From: Psettodes erumei | Lineage: Eukaryota > Chordata > Actinopteri > Pleuronectiformes > Psettodidae | Length of the DNA: 64,000 nucleotides | Assembly: GCA_016785225.1 (NCBI GenBank) | Contig: JAFBJZ010000591.1 | Location: 282,501-346,500, forward strand | Reading direction: 5' to 3' | Shown: positions 1 through 11,385 of the stretch, piece by piece | How the letters are laid out: every line of letters starts with the position of its first letter | Position numbering within the stretch: position 1 is the first letter of the stretch | Made by a program: the position numbers and the translations under genes | The notes under the pieces: generated by a model | What the model saw: only the letters and a program-made list of their open reading frames with translations | The model's database searches: none | What the model was told of the DNA's origin: nothing

Positions 1-192
1 CAGGAAGCTCGCGCGAGTGCGTGCGTGCGTGCGTGCGTGCGTAATAACGCAAACACTGAGAACGCCGCGAGCTGTTTGCGTCACAAAAGCGGGCTCACCG
101 TCAGGTAACGACAGGCCGTCGTTACCACTTTTACTGCGGGTGACGACACACGCAACCAGCGCGAGCGCACCGTGCGTGACAATGCGAACGTT

Positions 193-194
<2 letters not shown>

Positions 195-239
<45 letters not shown>
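195..239. repeat. (CA)n microsatellite
   Basis: Uninterrupted AC run of 45 bases. It faces a (GT) array 90 bases to the right, so the two could pair as a long imperfect hairpin in RNA or single-stranded DNA. Confidence 0.98.
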
Positions 240-240
<1 letters not shown>

Positions 241-326
241 GCTTCCTTCTGAGACGGAAGTGCAAATAAAGTTGGATTTGAATCATTTTCTCGCAGGTAA
301 ATTATCCCCGCGTTAATCTACGCGTC

Positions 327-328
<2 letters not shown>

Positions 329-411
<83 letters not shown>

Positions 412-412
412 C
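329..412. repeat. (GT)37(GC)5 compound microsatellite
   Basis: Seventy-four bases of perfect GT followed without a break by GC from 403 to 412. Alternating purine-pyrimidine DNA of this kind is the classical Z-DNA-forming sequence. It lies about 160 bases inside the putative klf5 intron, close to the splice donor. Confidence 0.98.
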
Positions 413-572
413 CTCAGGTGAGCCGCACAGGTAAATCAAACGGCTAACAACAGCAGCCACCTCCTGCGTCTCTCACGGCGCCAGAACCTGCAGGTTCGGT
501 TCGGGCTCGACGGAAACGTGAAGACAAAAATAAAACCGCGTCGGACCCGGCGGGTCCGGCCGAGACGCTCAC

Positions 573-713
573 CCCGGGTTTGACGTCCTCGAACACGGAC
601 GCGTCCTCGGCGCCGTCCGCCCCCGACATCCTCACCGGCTTCAGCTGCGTGAACACCGCCCGCTCCTCTGCGGCGTGCGGCGGATTCATGGCCGGTCCAA
701 CGCTCGCTGCCAT
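573..713 (-). CDS. klf5: first coding exon of a klf5-type zinc finger transcription factor (partial gene)
   Basis: Reading the minus strand from ATG at 713-711 gives 47 codons that end exactly at a strong splice donor (CCCGGG|GTGAGC, GT at 572-571) in phase 0. An in-frame TGA lies seven codons upstream (734-732), which supports this start, although the base at -3 is a T. The peptide contains VFTQLKPVR around residues 20-28 and, after an acidic spacer, FEDVKPG at the end. From memory, KLF5 proteins begin with a short variable leader followed by VFAQLKPV and an acidic segment, and I know of no other family with this signature. KLF5 is a nuclear activator with three C-terminal C2H2 fingers that bind GC/CACCC boxes and acts in epithelial proliferation. 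The fingers are not in the window. The exon sits in a CpG-rich island with CCAAT boxes upstream, as expected for a first exon. Identification rests on a short match, so a different gene remains possible. Confidence 0.6.
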
Positions 714-1012
714 CGACCTGAGCCTCGCGGGTCACCTGTTCCTCACACTCCGAGCTTTTTCTACTTTATTTTTATTATTATTATTTTTATTTTTCTCGCT
801 GACTGCGTCCCGTCGGAGCCGAGCGGTTGAGAAAGGAATGTCCACGGCCCTCCCCCCTTTCTTCTCTGGCTCCCAGGTACGTTTTACCTGCGCTCAAGTA
901 CGGACCTGCTACCTGGAGGAGCGACGGAGCGGCGCGGGCCAATAGGAGCGCGGGACCCGGCGCCGCGGGCCAATCGGAGCGCGCGAGGGAGGGGGGACTC
1001 ACCTGAGAGAGA
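714..1012 (-). promoter_or_regulatory. putative promoter and 5' UTR of the klf5-type gene
   Basis: This is a GC-rich segment directly upstream of the candidate start codon. It carries two CCAAT boxes (939-943 and 970-974) in near-identical contexts, GGGCCAATAGGAGCGCG and GGGCCAATCGGAGCGCG, 31 bases apart and about 230-260 bases from the ATG. NF-Y sites placed like this are typical of TATA-less promoters. I see no convincing TATA box. Bases 757-798 are T/A-rich on the plus strand and would give an A/U-rich 5' UTR segment. A purine run (1008-1036) and a C tract close the region. Confidence 0.5.
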
Positions 1013-2027
1013 GAGAGAGAGGGGGGGGGAGAAAGAGGGAGGAAAACAGCCCCCCCCACACACACACAGTTATATCACATTAATTACTAATGTTGAACTC
1101 AATGTGTTTTTGTTGTTTTTACCTTTATAATAAAAGTTTTGCTGACAAATTAAAAAAAACTTTAATTTGTTTATTTTCTCTGGAATATCTGATTTTCGCA
1201 ACAAAGTGAATCCCTGTTACACAAAAAAAGGAAATAAATTAGTCATCATGACAAAGTTCAAACACAATCCATTGTGCTCTGGTCAAATAGTGTAAACGTT
1301 CAACAATGGGGCTTTGTGAGAATGACAGTGTTGTGCAAACTGTGTTGAAACAGTGAAATTTAAATAAAAAAAAAATAAATAAAGAGAGTGAGTTTTGGAC
1401 GAGGAGGAGAGAACATGAACACGCAGGAAATGATTTTAAAACAAGTTTGTGCAGCCGTGTGTTTCGCTGCATGTTACTGCAGACTCAGCGGACAGCGGCG
1501 GTGAGTAATGACGACAACACGCGCACACAAAAAAAAAAAAACGCACACAAATGGAGACTCTGACAAAGGTGGTTTAAGCGGAGCGAGAGATGAAACAAAA
1601 TCCTTAAATTCCTTCTTTTTTTAAACAAAAAATGTTTGTACTCGATCAGGAATCGGGGCCTGTACGCACACCCGCATAAACGCCTTCACGCGGGATGCAC
1701 AAAAAACGGACATAGCGATAAAACACGAGGAGAGCCCCACCACGTGCGCCGCTCAGCCCCCCCCCCCCCCCCCGTCCTCGAAGACGTTCGAACCGGGCAG
1801 CAAGTGTCGGGACAGGTAACGCGATACGCCTTCTTTTGTCAGCGCCGACACACGAGACGCCACGCACACTTCCACCGAGCTGATGTAGCCGTGGAGCGCG
1901 AGGAGGTGGTGGCACCCGTCGGAGATGGGGTGGGGTGGGGGGGGGGCATGTGATCAGACAAGACGCTGTCGAAACCCCAAGAAATCTGATAAAAGAGCTT
2001 TATCACTTTGGCGGCAGGCCCAGATTT

Positions 2028-2184
2028 ACACCTGTTTCAGGTGTGCACCCCCCCCCACCCCCCGCCTCTTGCACCCCTGCTCAGGTGAGCAGTGTGACCT
2101 CAGCTGCACACCTGTAAATCTGCACGGTGACAGGGCCGCGTAAACACCTGCCAAACGCCACTCACTCGCACCTTGATGACAGGT
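2028..2184. promoter_or_regulatory. cluster of six CACCTG/CAGGTG E-boxes
   Basis: It begins with an inverted pair, ACACCTG-TTT-CAGGTGT (2028-2044), followed by single boxes near 2083, 2109, 2146 and 2178. CACCTG is the core bound by ZEB and Snail repressors and by E-proteins. A second inverted pair with the same 3-base spacing lies at 2927-2943. Function is inferred from the motif only. Confidence 0.4.
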
Positions 2185-2926
2185 GTCGACACTCCGGATC
2201 GAGCTTTGTCGCCGCCGCCGCCGCCGGATCGCACACCGTGGGAAAATTCCCCGCTTATACCGAATACATAGAAATATAAAGGGGGCTTTCGGATCCGGTC
2301 CGATCCGTCCCGCTGGTTGGCCCGCATATTTGCACGCCATAATTATACAGCAGTGAAACATGACGGGCTCGAATAAAAGCGCGATGGAACAATAACCGCG
2401 CGCACGATAAAAAGAAGTTGGCGTTCAGGAAGTGACCCGTGTGCGGGGGGGCGCACGACCCGACCCGATCACTCCAACAGGAACCCGTCATTATTTTTAC
2501 TGAAACAGTTATTAACGATGAGACTCGCAAAACCCCAGATGATAGTGAAACAGTTAGTTTAGCACGTTAGCACGTTAGCACCGATACTCCAATTACGCCC
2601 CTCCGGCACACCGTTAACAGATTAATGCAGATTAGTTCAGATTGTTTGCATCTCAACAACAAATTAAGACCTGTCACGATAAAATCTGCCGGCGCAGACT
2701 TTCGCTGCAGGCGTGTTCTCCTTCTCAGTTTCACGGCGTTGCGTCACACGTCGCGCAGAAGTGATTACAAAACGCCGGCGCAACGTCGGTCTAAATCTCG
2801 CCGCTGCGCTGCTGGAAACCCGTCTGTATCCTGTACGGCCTTTTTTTCCCAACGGAAGCCAAATAAAAAACAAGATGGAATGAGCCGATAGACGACAGGT
2901 CGTCTTCCCGTCGTGCCGCTTCCCTT

Positions 2927-2943
2927 TCACCTGTATCAGGTGA
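2927..2943. promoter_or_regulatory. inverted E-box pair TCACCTG-TAT-CAGGTGA
   Basis: Perfect 7-base arms around a 3-base spacer. This is almost the same 15-base core as at 2029-2043, in unrelated flanking sequence. Confidence 0.4.
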
Positions 2944-3096
2944 CGCGGCCGCATCACAAAAAAAAAAAAGGGGGGAGAAAGAGAAAATCAAACACGATCA
3001 CAACAGAAAATCCCTCAGGCTGCAGCGTCGGACACAAAGGCAAAACCTGCAGAACCGCTTCATTTAGGTCTTTGTTGGTTTGTGTTTGCACGGGTA

Positions 3097-3132
<36 letters not shown>

Positions 3133-3456
3133 AACGCACATGAGGGAACAAAATGGAAGAAGAAGAACTGAATGTTTTTATTCTTTCGTCTTTTTTTTTT
3201 TTTTTAATAGCTTCATCACCTGATCAGCGGGGGAAGCCACAAGTGAGGAGGAGAGGAAACTTGATCCGTGGCATTCCTTCCTTTGCCCCCCCACCCCACC
3301 CCCACCCCCGCCAACAACGCCCCCCCCCCCCCCACCCCCCCCCCCCAACCCCCAACCCCCGGCAAAGGTGTTGTTATTAAGCAGAGGGCAGACGAGGACA
3401 CGGTTTCCACGCTCGGCAGGTTGACGCCCTCCGCTTCTCTCTGCGCTCAGGATTCA

Positions 3457-3513
<57 letters not shown>

Positions 3514-3842
3514 GCCCCCCCGCCCCATCCTAGAGCAGCACATCCACAATGAGCTGATAGGTGATCAATACCAGCATGTGATCGATGACGGTGCGCAGAG
3601 CTGGGAGAGACTCGAAAACGCTTCAGGGGGTTTATTCCCTTTTGAGTGAATTTTCAAAACAAACTTTATTAAACGTTGCAAACAACGCGGTGACGATCAG
3701 CTGTAGTGTGTGTTGCACCCCCCAACCCACAACTCGATGACTAACGGCACAAAAATGCAGCGGCCTAAAAATTTCAAGTCAGCTCATGCCAACCATGTGC
3801 TGCTGCTGACTGCATGGTGAGAGTATGGGGGGGGTCACCTGG

Positions 3843-3866
3843 ACTCACCTGAGAGACCAGGTGAGT
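3843..3866. promoter_or_regulatory. inverted E-box pair with 9-base arms
   Basis: ACTCACCTG and CAGGTGAGT flank a 6-base spacer (AGAGAC), forming a perfect 9-base inverted repeat that contains two CACCTG cores. A further CACCTG lies just upstream at 3836. Confidence 0.35.
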
Positions 3867-5117
3867 CTGGGACACGGTCTGGGGGTGTGTCGCCGAGCTG
3901 AGAGACTTTTTACGAGTTCCTGCGACTCGAGGAAAACAAACGCACGCTTGGTGGCGGCGGAGGGAAGCTAACCGGTTCTGTCGCTCTCGTCACTGTCACA
4001 AACCGACCTGACCACGTTATTGATACAGTATTGATTGATTATTGATACTTCATTGTTGTATTTTCTTTTCCTGGTGAGTCAGACTGCGATGCGATGAAAA
4101 CGAAGCTGCGGGCGATTTACGGGACCAGACGTTTTGACTCCCGCAGACGGATGCTATCTGTCCCACTTAGACCAGAGACAGCCTCTGGTGTTGGGTGTCG
4201 GGGGGGGGGGTTGGGGGGGCAGCTCTGGACCTCCTCCGCTGGACTTCCAAGACGAAGCCACCGACGGGGGTCAGAGGTCAAGTCCCGCCGCCTGAACTCG
4301 AATCTGCTCGCCCCGTCCGCACACTCGGACACGGCTGAATTTGGACCGGGTCCTGGTTTTTTTCCAGCTCGGTCGGGACAAGACTGGAAATTGCAGAAAA
4401 ATCACATTCGTGCGATTCCGTCGGGGGAAAAAAAAAAAACCAGACCGGACACGTTCCCAACCCCCCGGATCGTCCTCCCTGAGGATGTTTAATTTCCAGT
4501 TTGCAAACTGCGGTTCAGGTCAGGTAAAAACGGTGGTTATGGAAACTGAAACACCTCATTGAGGTAAAAAAAAAAAAAAAAAAAAGGAGCTGGCAGAGGC
4601 GCCGAGCTTTGGCACCGGGTTTAACGGAGCCGGGAATACCGGTCCGACCTGTTGGGAAGCGAACTCCTGATTGCGAGCATTTCTCCTTAGTTGTGTTTGT
4701 CCTGTTTTTAATCGTTTAATCTCGGGAGGAAATATCAACCGGATTAAAGGGGAAAAAAAAAAACAAAACGAGCCGTTAGCACCTTTTTAGCTCCTTTCAG
4801 ATCATTGTTTCACCTGAGTTTTTGAAATTCGATCGCACTGTAAGAAAAATATAAACTAATAATGATAATAAAGAACTTTCCGCCTCTCCGTGGTGATGTG
4901 GTAACCCCGTGAAAAGTTCGCAGCATGACATTAGCACATAACTATGACCCGTATCAGCGTTTACGCGCCGGTGACCTCACTTCCTGCGCTGTCGGACCAA
5001 CCCCGACGGTTTTTATGGATGATGTGTCTGCGGTTTACGGCCTCGCTCCTATCTGGGAGGAAAAAAAACGCACGACATCGCGCCGAGCGTCGGATATCGT
5101 CGGTTTATGTCTTAATG

Positions 5118-5557
5118 ACACACACACACACACACACACACACAAAGAAGAAAAATGCACCTCACGTACACAAATTAGTCTTTCGTGAATCGTGATCGAC
5201 GGCTCGAATAAATTAATTCACATTAATTTTTAAGAAAGGAGAGTTTTTAGTTGTTTTTTTTTAAAGCTCCTATAACGTGTTTTTTAAAAAATTGCGTTAA
5301 CATTGTGCAGACGCCAGATGTCTTATCGGGACGTGAGTTACAGTTTATGGCCACATATTACAGTAATGCATTGCGCAATATGGTGAGGGCGGGGGGGGGG
5401 CACCGCAATACAGTAATATACAATATATTTTTATAGTTATGTGTAGTACAGTAACTTTTAACGTTTTAAATTAATGTTTTTATATTTTTATAAATCACTT
5501 AAAAGAAAAAGATGATAATCACTTAATGATTTTTACGTGAAATAAGTTTCAAGACAT

Positions 5558-5601
<44 letters not shown>

Positions 5602-5949
5602 CCCCTTCAAGTTCCAGATAATCCTTAAGGATGCCTGACCATATTTGGGTTTCAGGAAGTCCTGGAATTCCTTCAGGTGAGATACCAGGGAGTCGATGAC
5701 GCCAGCATCGTGCAGGGGGGGGCAGGTTGTTGTTCATTTCCTGTACAGCTGATAAAGCGAGCGGGGGCGGGGCCACACATGGTTCTGATCATGAAACAGA
5801 TTTTGCTGATTTCACAGATTGATCATCACAGACCTCCACCCCCACCACACACACACACACACACACGCACAGGAAACAGTAGGGAATCCAACCCACTGCC
5901 GCTGCTTCCTGCTGAGCGGGCTCTTCCCATCAGCCACCTGGTTCTGTAA

Positions 5950-5998
<49 letters not shown>

Positions 5999-6400
5999 CG
6001 TTACCGTCAATTTGCTAGACAAACAAAAGTGTCCTTGATACGATCTGGAGTTGTGGGCCTGACTCAGCCGGGTCGTGGTGGCAGCGCTCGGGGCAGCAGG
6101 AAACTTCTGGAGAAGCGGGAATGAAAAAGTAAATGATTCACGTTCGACTAAACATCGTAAAAAAAAAAAAAAAAAAAAAAAAGTGTGCGTCGAGATGTCG
6201 GACGCAAACTGGACAGTTACACACACACACTGATCCATCCCGGTCCTCAGGGACGCGCCTGCCAGCAAATGAAGCGCCTATTTGGCCGTCAGCCGTTCGA
6301 TGGCGCATCGCTGCACGACTCCCGCCGTGTCGTGACAGGGTGCGATGTGACACGGCGACACCGGGCCGGAGAACCCGATGCCCACACATCAGCAGCTCTG

Positions 6401-6449
<49 letters not shown>

Positions 6450-6595
6450 TCACAGCTGGACTGTTGTTGTCGTTGTGTCATGTGTCGTCCCGCAGCGGCG
6501 TTGCCGTGTGATAAACTGACAGCCATTAATAATGAGCGAGATGAGGCGTCATGGCTGGTCGACTGCGTGGACACCGGACTCCATGAACCCGTTGA

Positions 6596-6638
<43 letters not shown>

Positions 6639-6759
6639 TGACACACACGCTTGTCAGGTCAGAACCGCCGGTATGAAGAATGAATCACTTTCTGCATCTG
6701 TTGGGCTCCTCATGGTCGGAGCCGTCGGGTCTCGGGTCAAGTTTGTTCTGACCCGTGAT

Positions 6760-6807
<48 letters not shown>

Positions 6808-6968
6808 GGATCGATCCAAACAAGCGGCGTCACAAAATATCTGTGATTCAACCGCAAAATCAACAACTGCTGTGTTTTGGCAACTGCAAGGGGATTGGGT
6901 CCAGGTCCAGCCCACCGCAGGCGCCGCTCTGCTCGGGACGAGGTGTGAGTGTGTGTGTGTGTGTGTGT
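5118..6968. repeat. cluster of dinucleotide arrays, 5.1-7.0 kb
   Basis: Separate CA or TG runs lie at about 5118-5144 (CA), 5559-5599 (CA), 5848-5868 (CA), 5952-5994 (TG), 6399-6447 (TG, one interruption), 6596-6632 (CA), 6763-6805 (TG) and 6947-6968 (TG). Orientation alternates, so neighbouring runs are complementary. The long Thr-His and Cys-Val reading frames produced here are artefacts of the repeats. The unique sequence between the arrays shows no gene. Confidence 0.95.
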
Positions 6969-7933
6969 TTATCTATCACATCCTTCCAGCTTCCCTGAAC
7001 AGCAAATCCGATCGGGCATCGCTCACTTTTTTTTTTTTCCCCGCGAAAAAAACCCGAAAGGAGAAACGAGCTAAAGACTCAAACTCACAGGAAGTGGTTC
7101 GACCTGCGACCCCCTCCCCCCCCAGCTCTTTTTAAAGTGGGACGGTCCGACTGAGACTCGTCACAGGTGCACAAACACTCGGGCCGAAGAAGAAGAAGAA
7201 GAAACACCTGCGGGTGTCACAACAACAGGCCGAACAAAACACGACACCGACGTGAAAGTTTTGGGTTTCACTCGCTCTCACACCAGCGACCGCGTCCGTC
7301 AGGTGGGCGTCGCCCGTGACCTCACGGCGCGCTGACTCAGGTTCGGGCGACGTGCTCGCACACGCAGGCCGGTTACGTGCGCGGGGGGGGGAGAACCGCA
7401 TCAGTCGATGAGGTTCCTGCGGACGCGGAGTCGTACGGCGAGGCCCCCGGGGGGGCGTAACGTGTCCCACGGAGTCGAGCGCCACTTGAGGAAGATGCGT
7501 GGGCCGCCCGCTGTGTTTGTTTTCTCTGACGTCATGGCAACCGAGGCAACCTTCGCTCTGACGTTCGCCGCGCGAGGGCCGAGACAAACGTACATCCAAC
7601 GCACACACGTCACATACGTGACCCCTCACCTTGACTCGCGAACAAAAGGCAAAACTTGTTTTCTACGTGAGCTGTGTGAGGACACACCGAGATATATTAA
7701 ATTATATTAAATTTAATTTAATTTCTGCAATTTTTATTTTTTTATTTTTCTTTAATTTATGGTTCTTTTTCAAAATATAAAAAAGGATTTATTTTTAATT
7801 ATTTTTTTATTTTATTATTATTTTTTATTTATTTGTTATTATATATATAGTGTGTGTGTGTGGGGGGTGTGTTGAAGAAGGTTTTGCAGGATTTCTGGGA
7901 TCTGCGGATTTTGTCTTCATCACTGTTGTCCTC

Positions 7934-7964
<31 letters not shown>

Positions 7965-8197
7965 GAGTGAAGCAATAAGTGGGTTCATGCCGGGCCTTGT
8001 TGGCGCTGAGTGTGCGTGCGTGTGTGTGTGTGTGTGTGTGTGTCCGTTACACACCGGATTGTGCAGAAGGTGAAATCACAGCTGTAGCCGTGACTCATGA
8101 TTTTCTTCAGCTGCGGCAACAAGTTTCTCCTCAACACAACACAACACGTCTGTCGCAGACGAAATGTCACGCAACCTCTGTGCACCGACAACCTGAA

Positions 8198-8224
8198 AGG
8201 TCAGAGGTCAGAGGTCAGAGGTCG
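8198..8224 (+). promoter_or_regulatory. four tandem AGGTCA-type half-sites, 1-base spacing (DR1 chain)
   Basis: AGGTCA occurs at 8198, 8205 and 8212, followed by AGGTCG at 8219, each separated by a single G. Two overlapping perfect DR1 elements and a third near-perfect one result. DR1 sites are bound by HNF4, RXR heterodimers and NR2F (COUP-TF) receptors. The same stretch can also be read as a 7-base simple repeat, so it may have arisen by slippage. Confidence 0.5.
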
Positions 8225-8318
8225 GGCACTTTCATAAAAACAAGAGGCTTCCTGAGTCCCACACGTCGACAGAGCGCGGTCGCTGTGCGTACACACAGAC
8301 TGTGAGTTTTGTCCTGCA

Positions 8319-8332
8319 GCTCCCCCTGCTGG
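8319..8332 (-). promoter_or_regulatory. CTCF-like site, one mismatch, minus orientation
   Basis: The minus strand reads CCAGCAGGGGGAGC, which fits the CTCF core CCASYAGRKGGCRS at 13 of 14 positions. It lies 1.6 kb left of the perfect plus-orientation site at 9962, so the two form a divergent pair if both are bound. Confidence 0.35.
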
Positions 8333-8379
8333 ACAAACACAAGACACCTCCAACAACAACTGTAACACAACGCAACAAC

Positions 8380-8412
<33 letters not shown>

Positions 8413-8524
8413 GTGGTGCTCAATCACATAAAATCAGAAACTGATCAATAGCAGGAGAGATGAGTGACAAAGCAGTCTGTCTGTTAAGTGTGTGTGTGAT
8501 TTTGCCGCAGACGCCCAGTGCGGC

Positions 8525-8567
<43 letters not shown>

Positions 8568-8632
8568 TACACTGTCAGTCAAGGTTGGTCTGTTTATTCC
8601 ATTCTGACATTGTTAAGCCAAGATAATGCATG

Positions 8633-8688
<56 letters not shown>

Positions 8689-8998
8689 CACAGGCGCACA
8701 CACAAGCTGAGGTGAGGTGTCAGATTTCCTCCTGCAACAATGTCCCATGGTAAACAGATGTGAGCCGACCGGTGTGTGTGTGTGTGTGTGTGTGTGTGAC
8801 ACCGATCACAGATAATCATGGCTACCTAATGACCCCTCCAGAGAGACCACAGCTAATCCACTGCACCTTTGGGACAGACACACACACACACACTGTGGTT
8901 CTCCACTTTCAGTCAACTCTCCTGGGGGTGCGTTTGGTTCTGGCCCGGTGGAGGCCTGGGTGGGAGGGGCTGTGCAAGCAGAGTGCCAGTGTGGGTCA

Positions 8999-9044
<46 letters not shown>

Positions 9045-9462
9045 TCACACTGCAGACCTATTTTTAGCTCAGGGGTTTTTGGAAATTGATTTCCAAGGTA
9101 TTGGGCGTCGGCGCCGGTTCAGGTTGAGTTCAGACTTTGACAAAAAGAAAACACGACGCACAACTGCAACAAAAACACAACAAGATACGTAAAGTAACAC
9201 GCATGTAATGACAGGGAGGAAAACAGAAGGTGACAGGATGTTTCGTCAGTTTTTGAACCGTGTGCTCTCACTATGGGGGGGGGGACACTTTAACACAAAA
9301 AACCCACAACAATGACGACGACAAGAACAACAACAACAAAAGAGTGAACACTTTCGTAATGTGTCGAATGACAAATCCCGCAAAAGCCATTATCACAACA
9401 CGAGGTGTAATTACACACATTTTTCACTCTGGCTGCAGTTTCAACACTTTCAGCTGCAGTGT

Positions 9463-9507
<45 letters not shown>

Positions 9508-9613
9508 TGTGTGTGTGCGATCTGATGAAACAGTGATTACATGGGCGACCCTCAGGGCGGCTGCAGTGATGCAGGACAAGGCTGAGCTGCAGGGGCGGCT
9601 TAGTGGCTTTAAT

Positions 9614-9668
<55 letters not shown>

Positions 9669-9800
9669 CCGCGTATTGAATATTTCAAACGCACATTAAC
9701 CGGGCCTCATTCAGCACTGCAGCCGATCTACATGACAATCTCCTCCAAATCCAAATACGGTTTATTTTTCTGTGTGTGTGTGTCTGTGTGTATTCACCCC

Positions 9801-9836
<36 letters not shown>

Positions 9837-9961
9837 GCCCCACCCCCCTCAACTGTACCGGGGAATTAAAAGAAACGAACCGACCCGTTCGCCCGAAGCC
9901 GCCATCACTGTGGATCAGCCGCCAGCAGAGAGCAGAGGTGGGCCGCGAGACACCCAACTCC

Positions 9962-9975
9962 CCACCAGGTGGCAG
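9962..9975 (+). promoter_or_regulatory. perfect CTCF core motif
   Basis: CCACCAGGTGGCAG matches the consensus CCASYAGRKGGCRS at all 14 positions. Under equal base frequencies about 0.03 such matches are expected in 64 kb on both strands. CTCF sites often mark insulators or loop anchors. This one lies between the klf5-type exon and the pou4f gene and could separate their regulatory domains, which is inference. Confidence 0.55.
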
Positions 9976-9978
9976 TAG

Positions 9979-9991
9979 AGGTCAAAGTTCA
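9979..9991 (+). promoter_or_regulatory. HNF4-type DR1 site
   Basis: AGGTCAAAGTTCA matches the preferred HNF4 recognition sequence and starts three bases after the CTCF core. Its function is unknown. Confidence 0.45.
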
Positions 9992-9997
9992 TAGCCC

Positions 9998-10000
<3 letters not shown>

Positions 10001-10037
<37 letters not shown>

Positions 10038-10187
10038 GCAGGGAGCCATGTTTCTATTAGGCAGAAGTTATTCCAGGTTCGTTTGCACCTGATGTTCTGT
10101 TAATGAAGACGGAGTTCAGGCTGAAACGGCCGCGGAGAGTGGGGAGGCAAATCTCCTGACGGGGGGGCAGAAAAGATACCAACTTAC

Positions 10188-10237
<50 letters not shown>

Positions 10238-10888
10238 TAAGCATTTACACAGAAACCACACACACGACGCTAATGAGCTCGACAACCTGTTCTAATCAAA
10301 ACATCGTCGGGCAAATTAACGTCGCCGGAGGCTCTTCTTCTTCTTCTGTTTGTTTGTTTGTTGTTGTTTTGTTGTTGTTTTGGTTTCACGTGAGTAAATT
10401 GAATCTACACAATGCATTAAAAAGTACATTAATTATGCCCTAAGATGCATTTTTATAATCTACGTTGTCATCCACGCTTTTATTTTTAAATTTTATTTCC
10501 TGTCAGGTGACAACTTGTCTGGTTTCTGGGGAGATCTGGACAGAACCGAGCGGTGACGGATCACGTCCTGGTGACCCGGCGGACCGTCGGAACTCCAGCG
10601 AATGTGGTGAGGACGTAGGGAACGCCGACCAATCGGAACGCGGAGGCTGAACTCGGCCCGTTTGAACGTCCCACATCTGGAATCGAACAAACGGTGTGTT
10701 CTGGATCTGACCCAGAGACCTGGCCCCGACCCGGTCTGATCACATTTTGTGTGTGTGTGTGTGTGTGTGAGGTTGTGTTACTGGTAAAAGCCGCACACGT
10801 GCCGCCGCCCAACTAACACGGTTCCACCCAGTCTTTGATCCGACCCGGGTACTGATGGACGTCTCTTAAAGGCCTCTATCACCACATT

Positions 10889-10935
<47 letters not shown>
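10001..10935. repeat. cluster of dinucleotide arrays, 10.0-10.9 kb
   Basis: CA runs lie at about 10001-10034 and 10194-10231, and TG runs at 10750-10769 and 10891-10935. Unique sequence at 10035-10190 and 10240-10330 contains TTAATGAAG, GTAATTAAG and CTAATGAGC homeodomain-type sites and may be regulatory. No gene is seen. Confidence 0.9.
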
Positions 10936-10938
<3 letters not shown>

Positions 10939-11274
10939 CACCTGGTCCGCTTCATTCACTTCTCCTTTTTCCCTGAGCAGTGGAAGTTCGGGTTTTTGAG
11001 GCCTCGTCCTTTGTAGCCGTTGTAATCTCTAACATCAGGTGGAGCATTGCATTGTGGGATTGTTTGTCTTTCCATTTTTTTTTTTTTTTTTTTATGAGGC
11101 ACGCTAAGTTGAATTAAATCGGCCATTTACGTCTTTTACCGTTGTGTTTTCCCCCCCAAAACATGACACATCCTCTTTCACCAGATGAATAATCCAGATG
11201 AGGCGGCAGCAGAATATAATCTGGTTTCCTGTGCCCCCACCCACCCCACCCCCGCGGTGCGAGGAAGCTGCTCC

Positions 11275-11385
11275 GCACTGACTCCGCGCTTCATTAGTAT
11301 AAAGGTTTATGAAAAGGCTTCATTAAAATTGCATCCAGCGTTTCGCCGCCTGTAATGAAAGTTAGTGCGAGTGTCAGAAACCCTC
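11275..11385. promoter_or_regulatory. enhancer-like block
   Basis: Complex, non-repetitive sequence with TTCATTAGTATAAAGG, TTCATTAAAATTGCATC and TGTAATGAAAG in about 100 bases, flanked by C- and G-tract DNA. TAAT cores of this density recall conserved vertebrate enhancers. No alignment was possible. Confidence 0.3.

Larger units (their letters stand above)
1..572 (-). other. probable intron 1 of the klf5-type gene
   Basis: If the exon at 573-713 is real, this stretch is the 5' part of its first intron, starting with GTGAGC read on the minus strand at 572. It has no second exon that I can recognise. It is dominated by a CA array (195-239) and an opposing GT/GC array (329-412), with short unique sequence between them. 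The following exons would lie to the left of the window. Confidence 0.45.
1013..5100. other. intergenic stretch, no gene seen
   Basis: No open frame here has a recognisable domain. The stretch holds AT-rich unique sequence (1066-1640), homopolymeric C and G runs (1757-1773, 3319-3346, 4200-4216), TG and CA arrays at 3098-3127 and 3457-3511, and an unusual number of CACCTG/CAGGTG E-boxes, listed separately. Poly(A) tracts at 2958-2970 and 4566-4585 are simple and have no retroposon body that I can recognise. Confidence 0.6.
6969..9960. other. intergenic stretch with many microsatellites
   Basis: I find no gene. CA/TG runs lie at about 7938-7962, 8018-8042, 8529-8564, 8634-8687 (54 bases, CA), 8771-8798, 8999-9041, 9461-9518, 9616-9666 and 9802-9834. 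An AT-rich block lies at 7690-7850. CpG-rich unique sequence at 7290-7640 has no recognisable coding content. The nuclear-receptor half-site chain (8198-8224) and a CTCF-like site (8319-8332) are listed separately. Confidence 0.7.

Noticed and set aside
5118..10935. Many long Thr-His and Cys-Val frames
   Set aside because: CA and TG repeats have no stop codons in most frames, so these are not genes.
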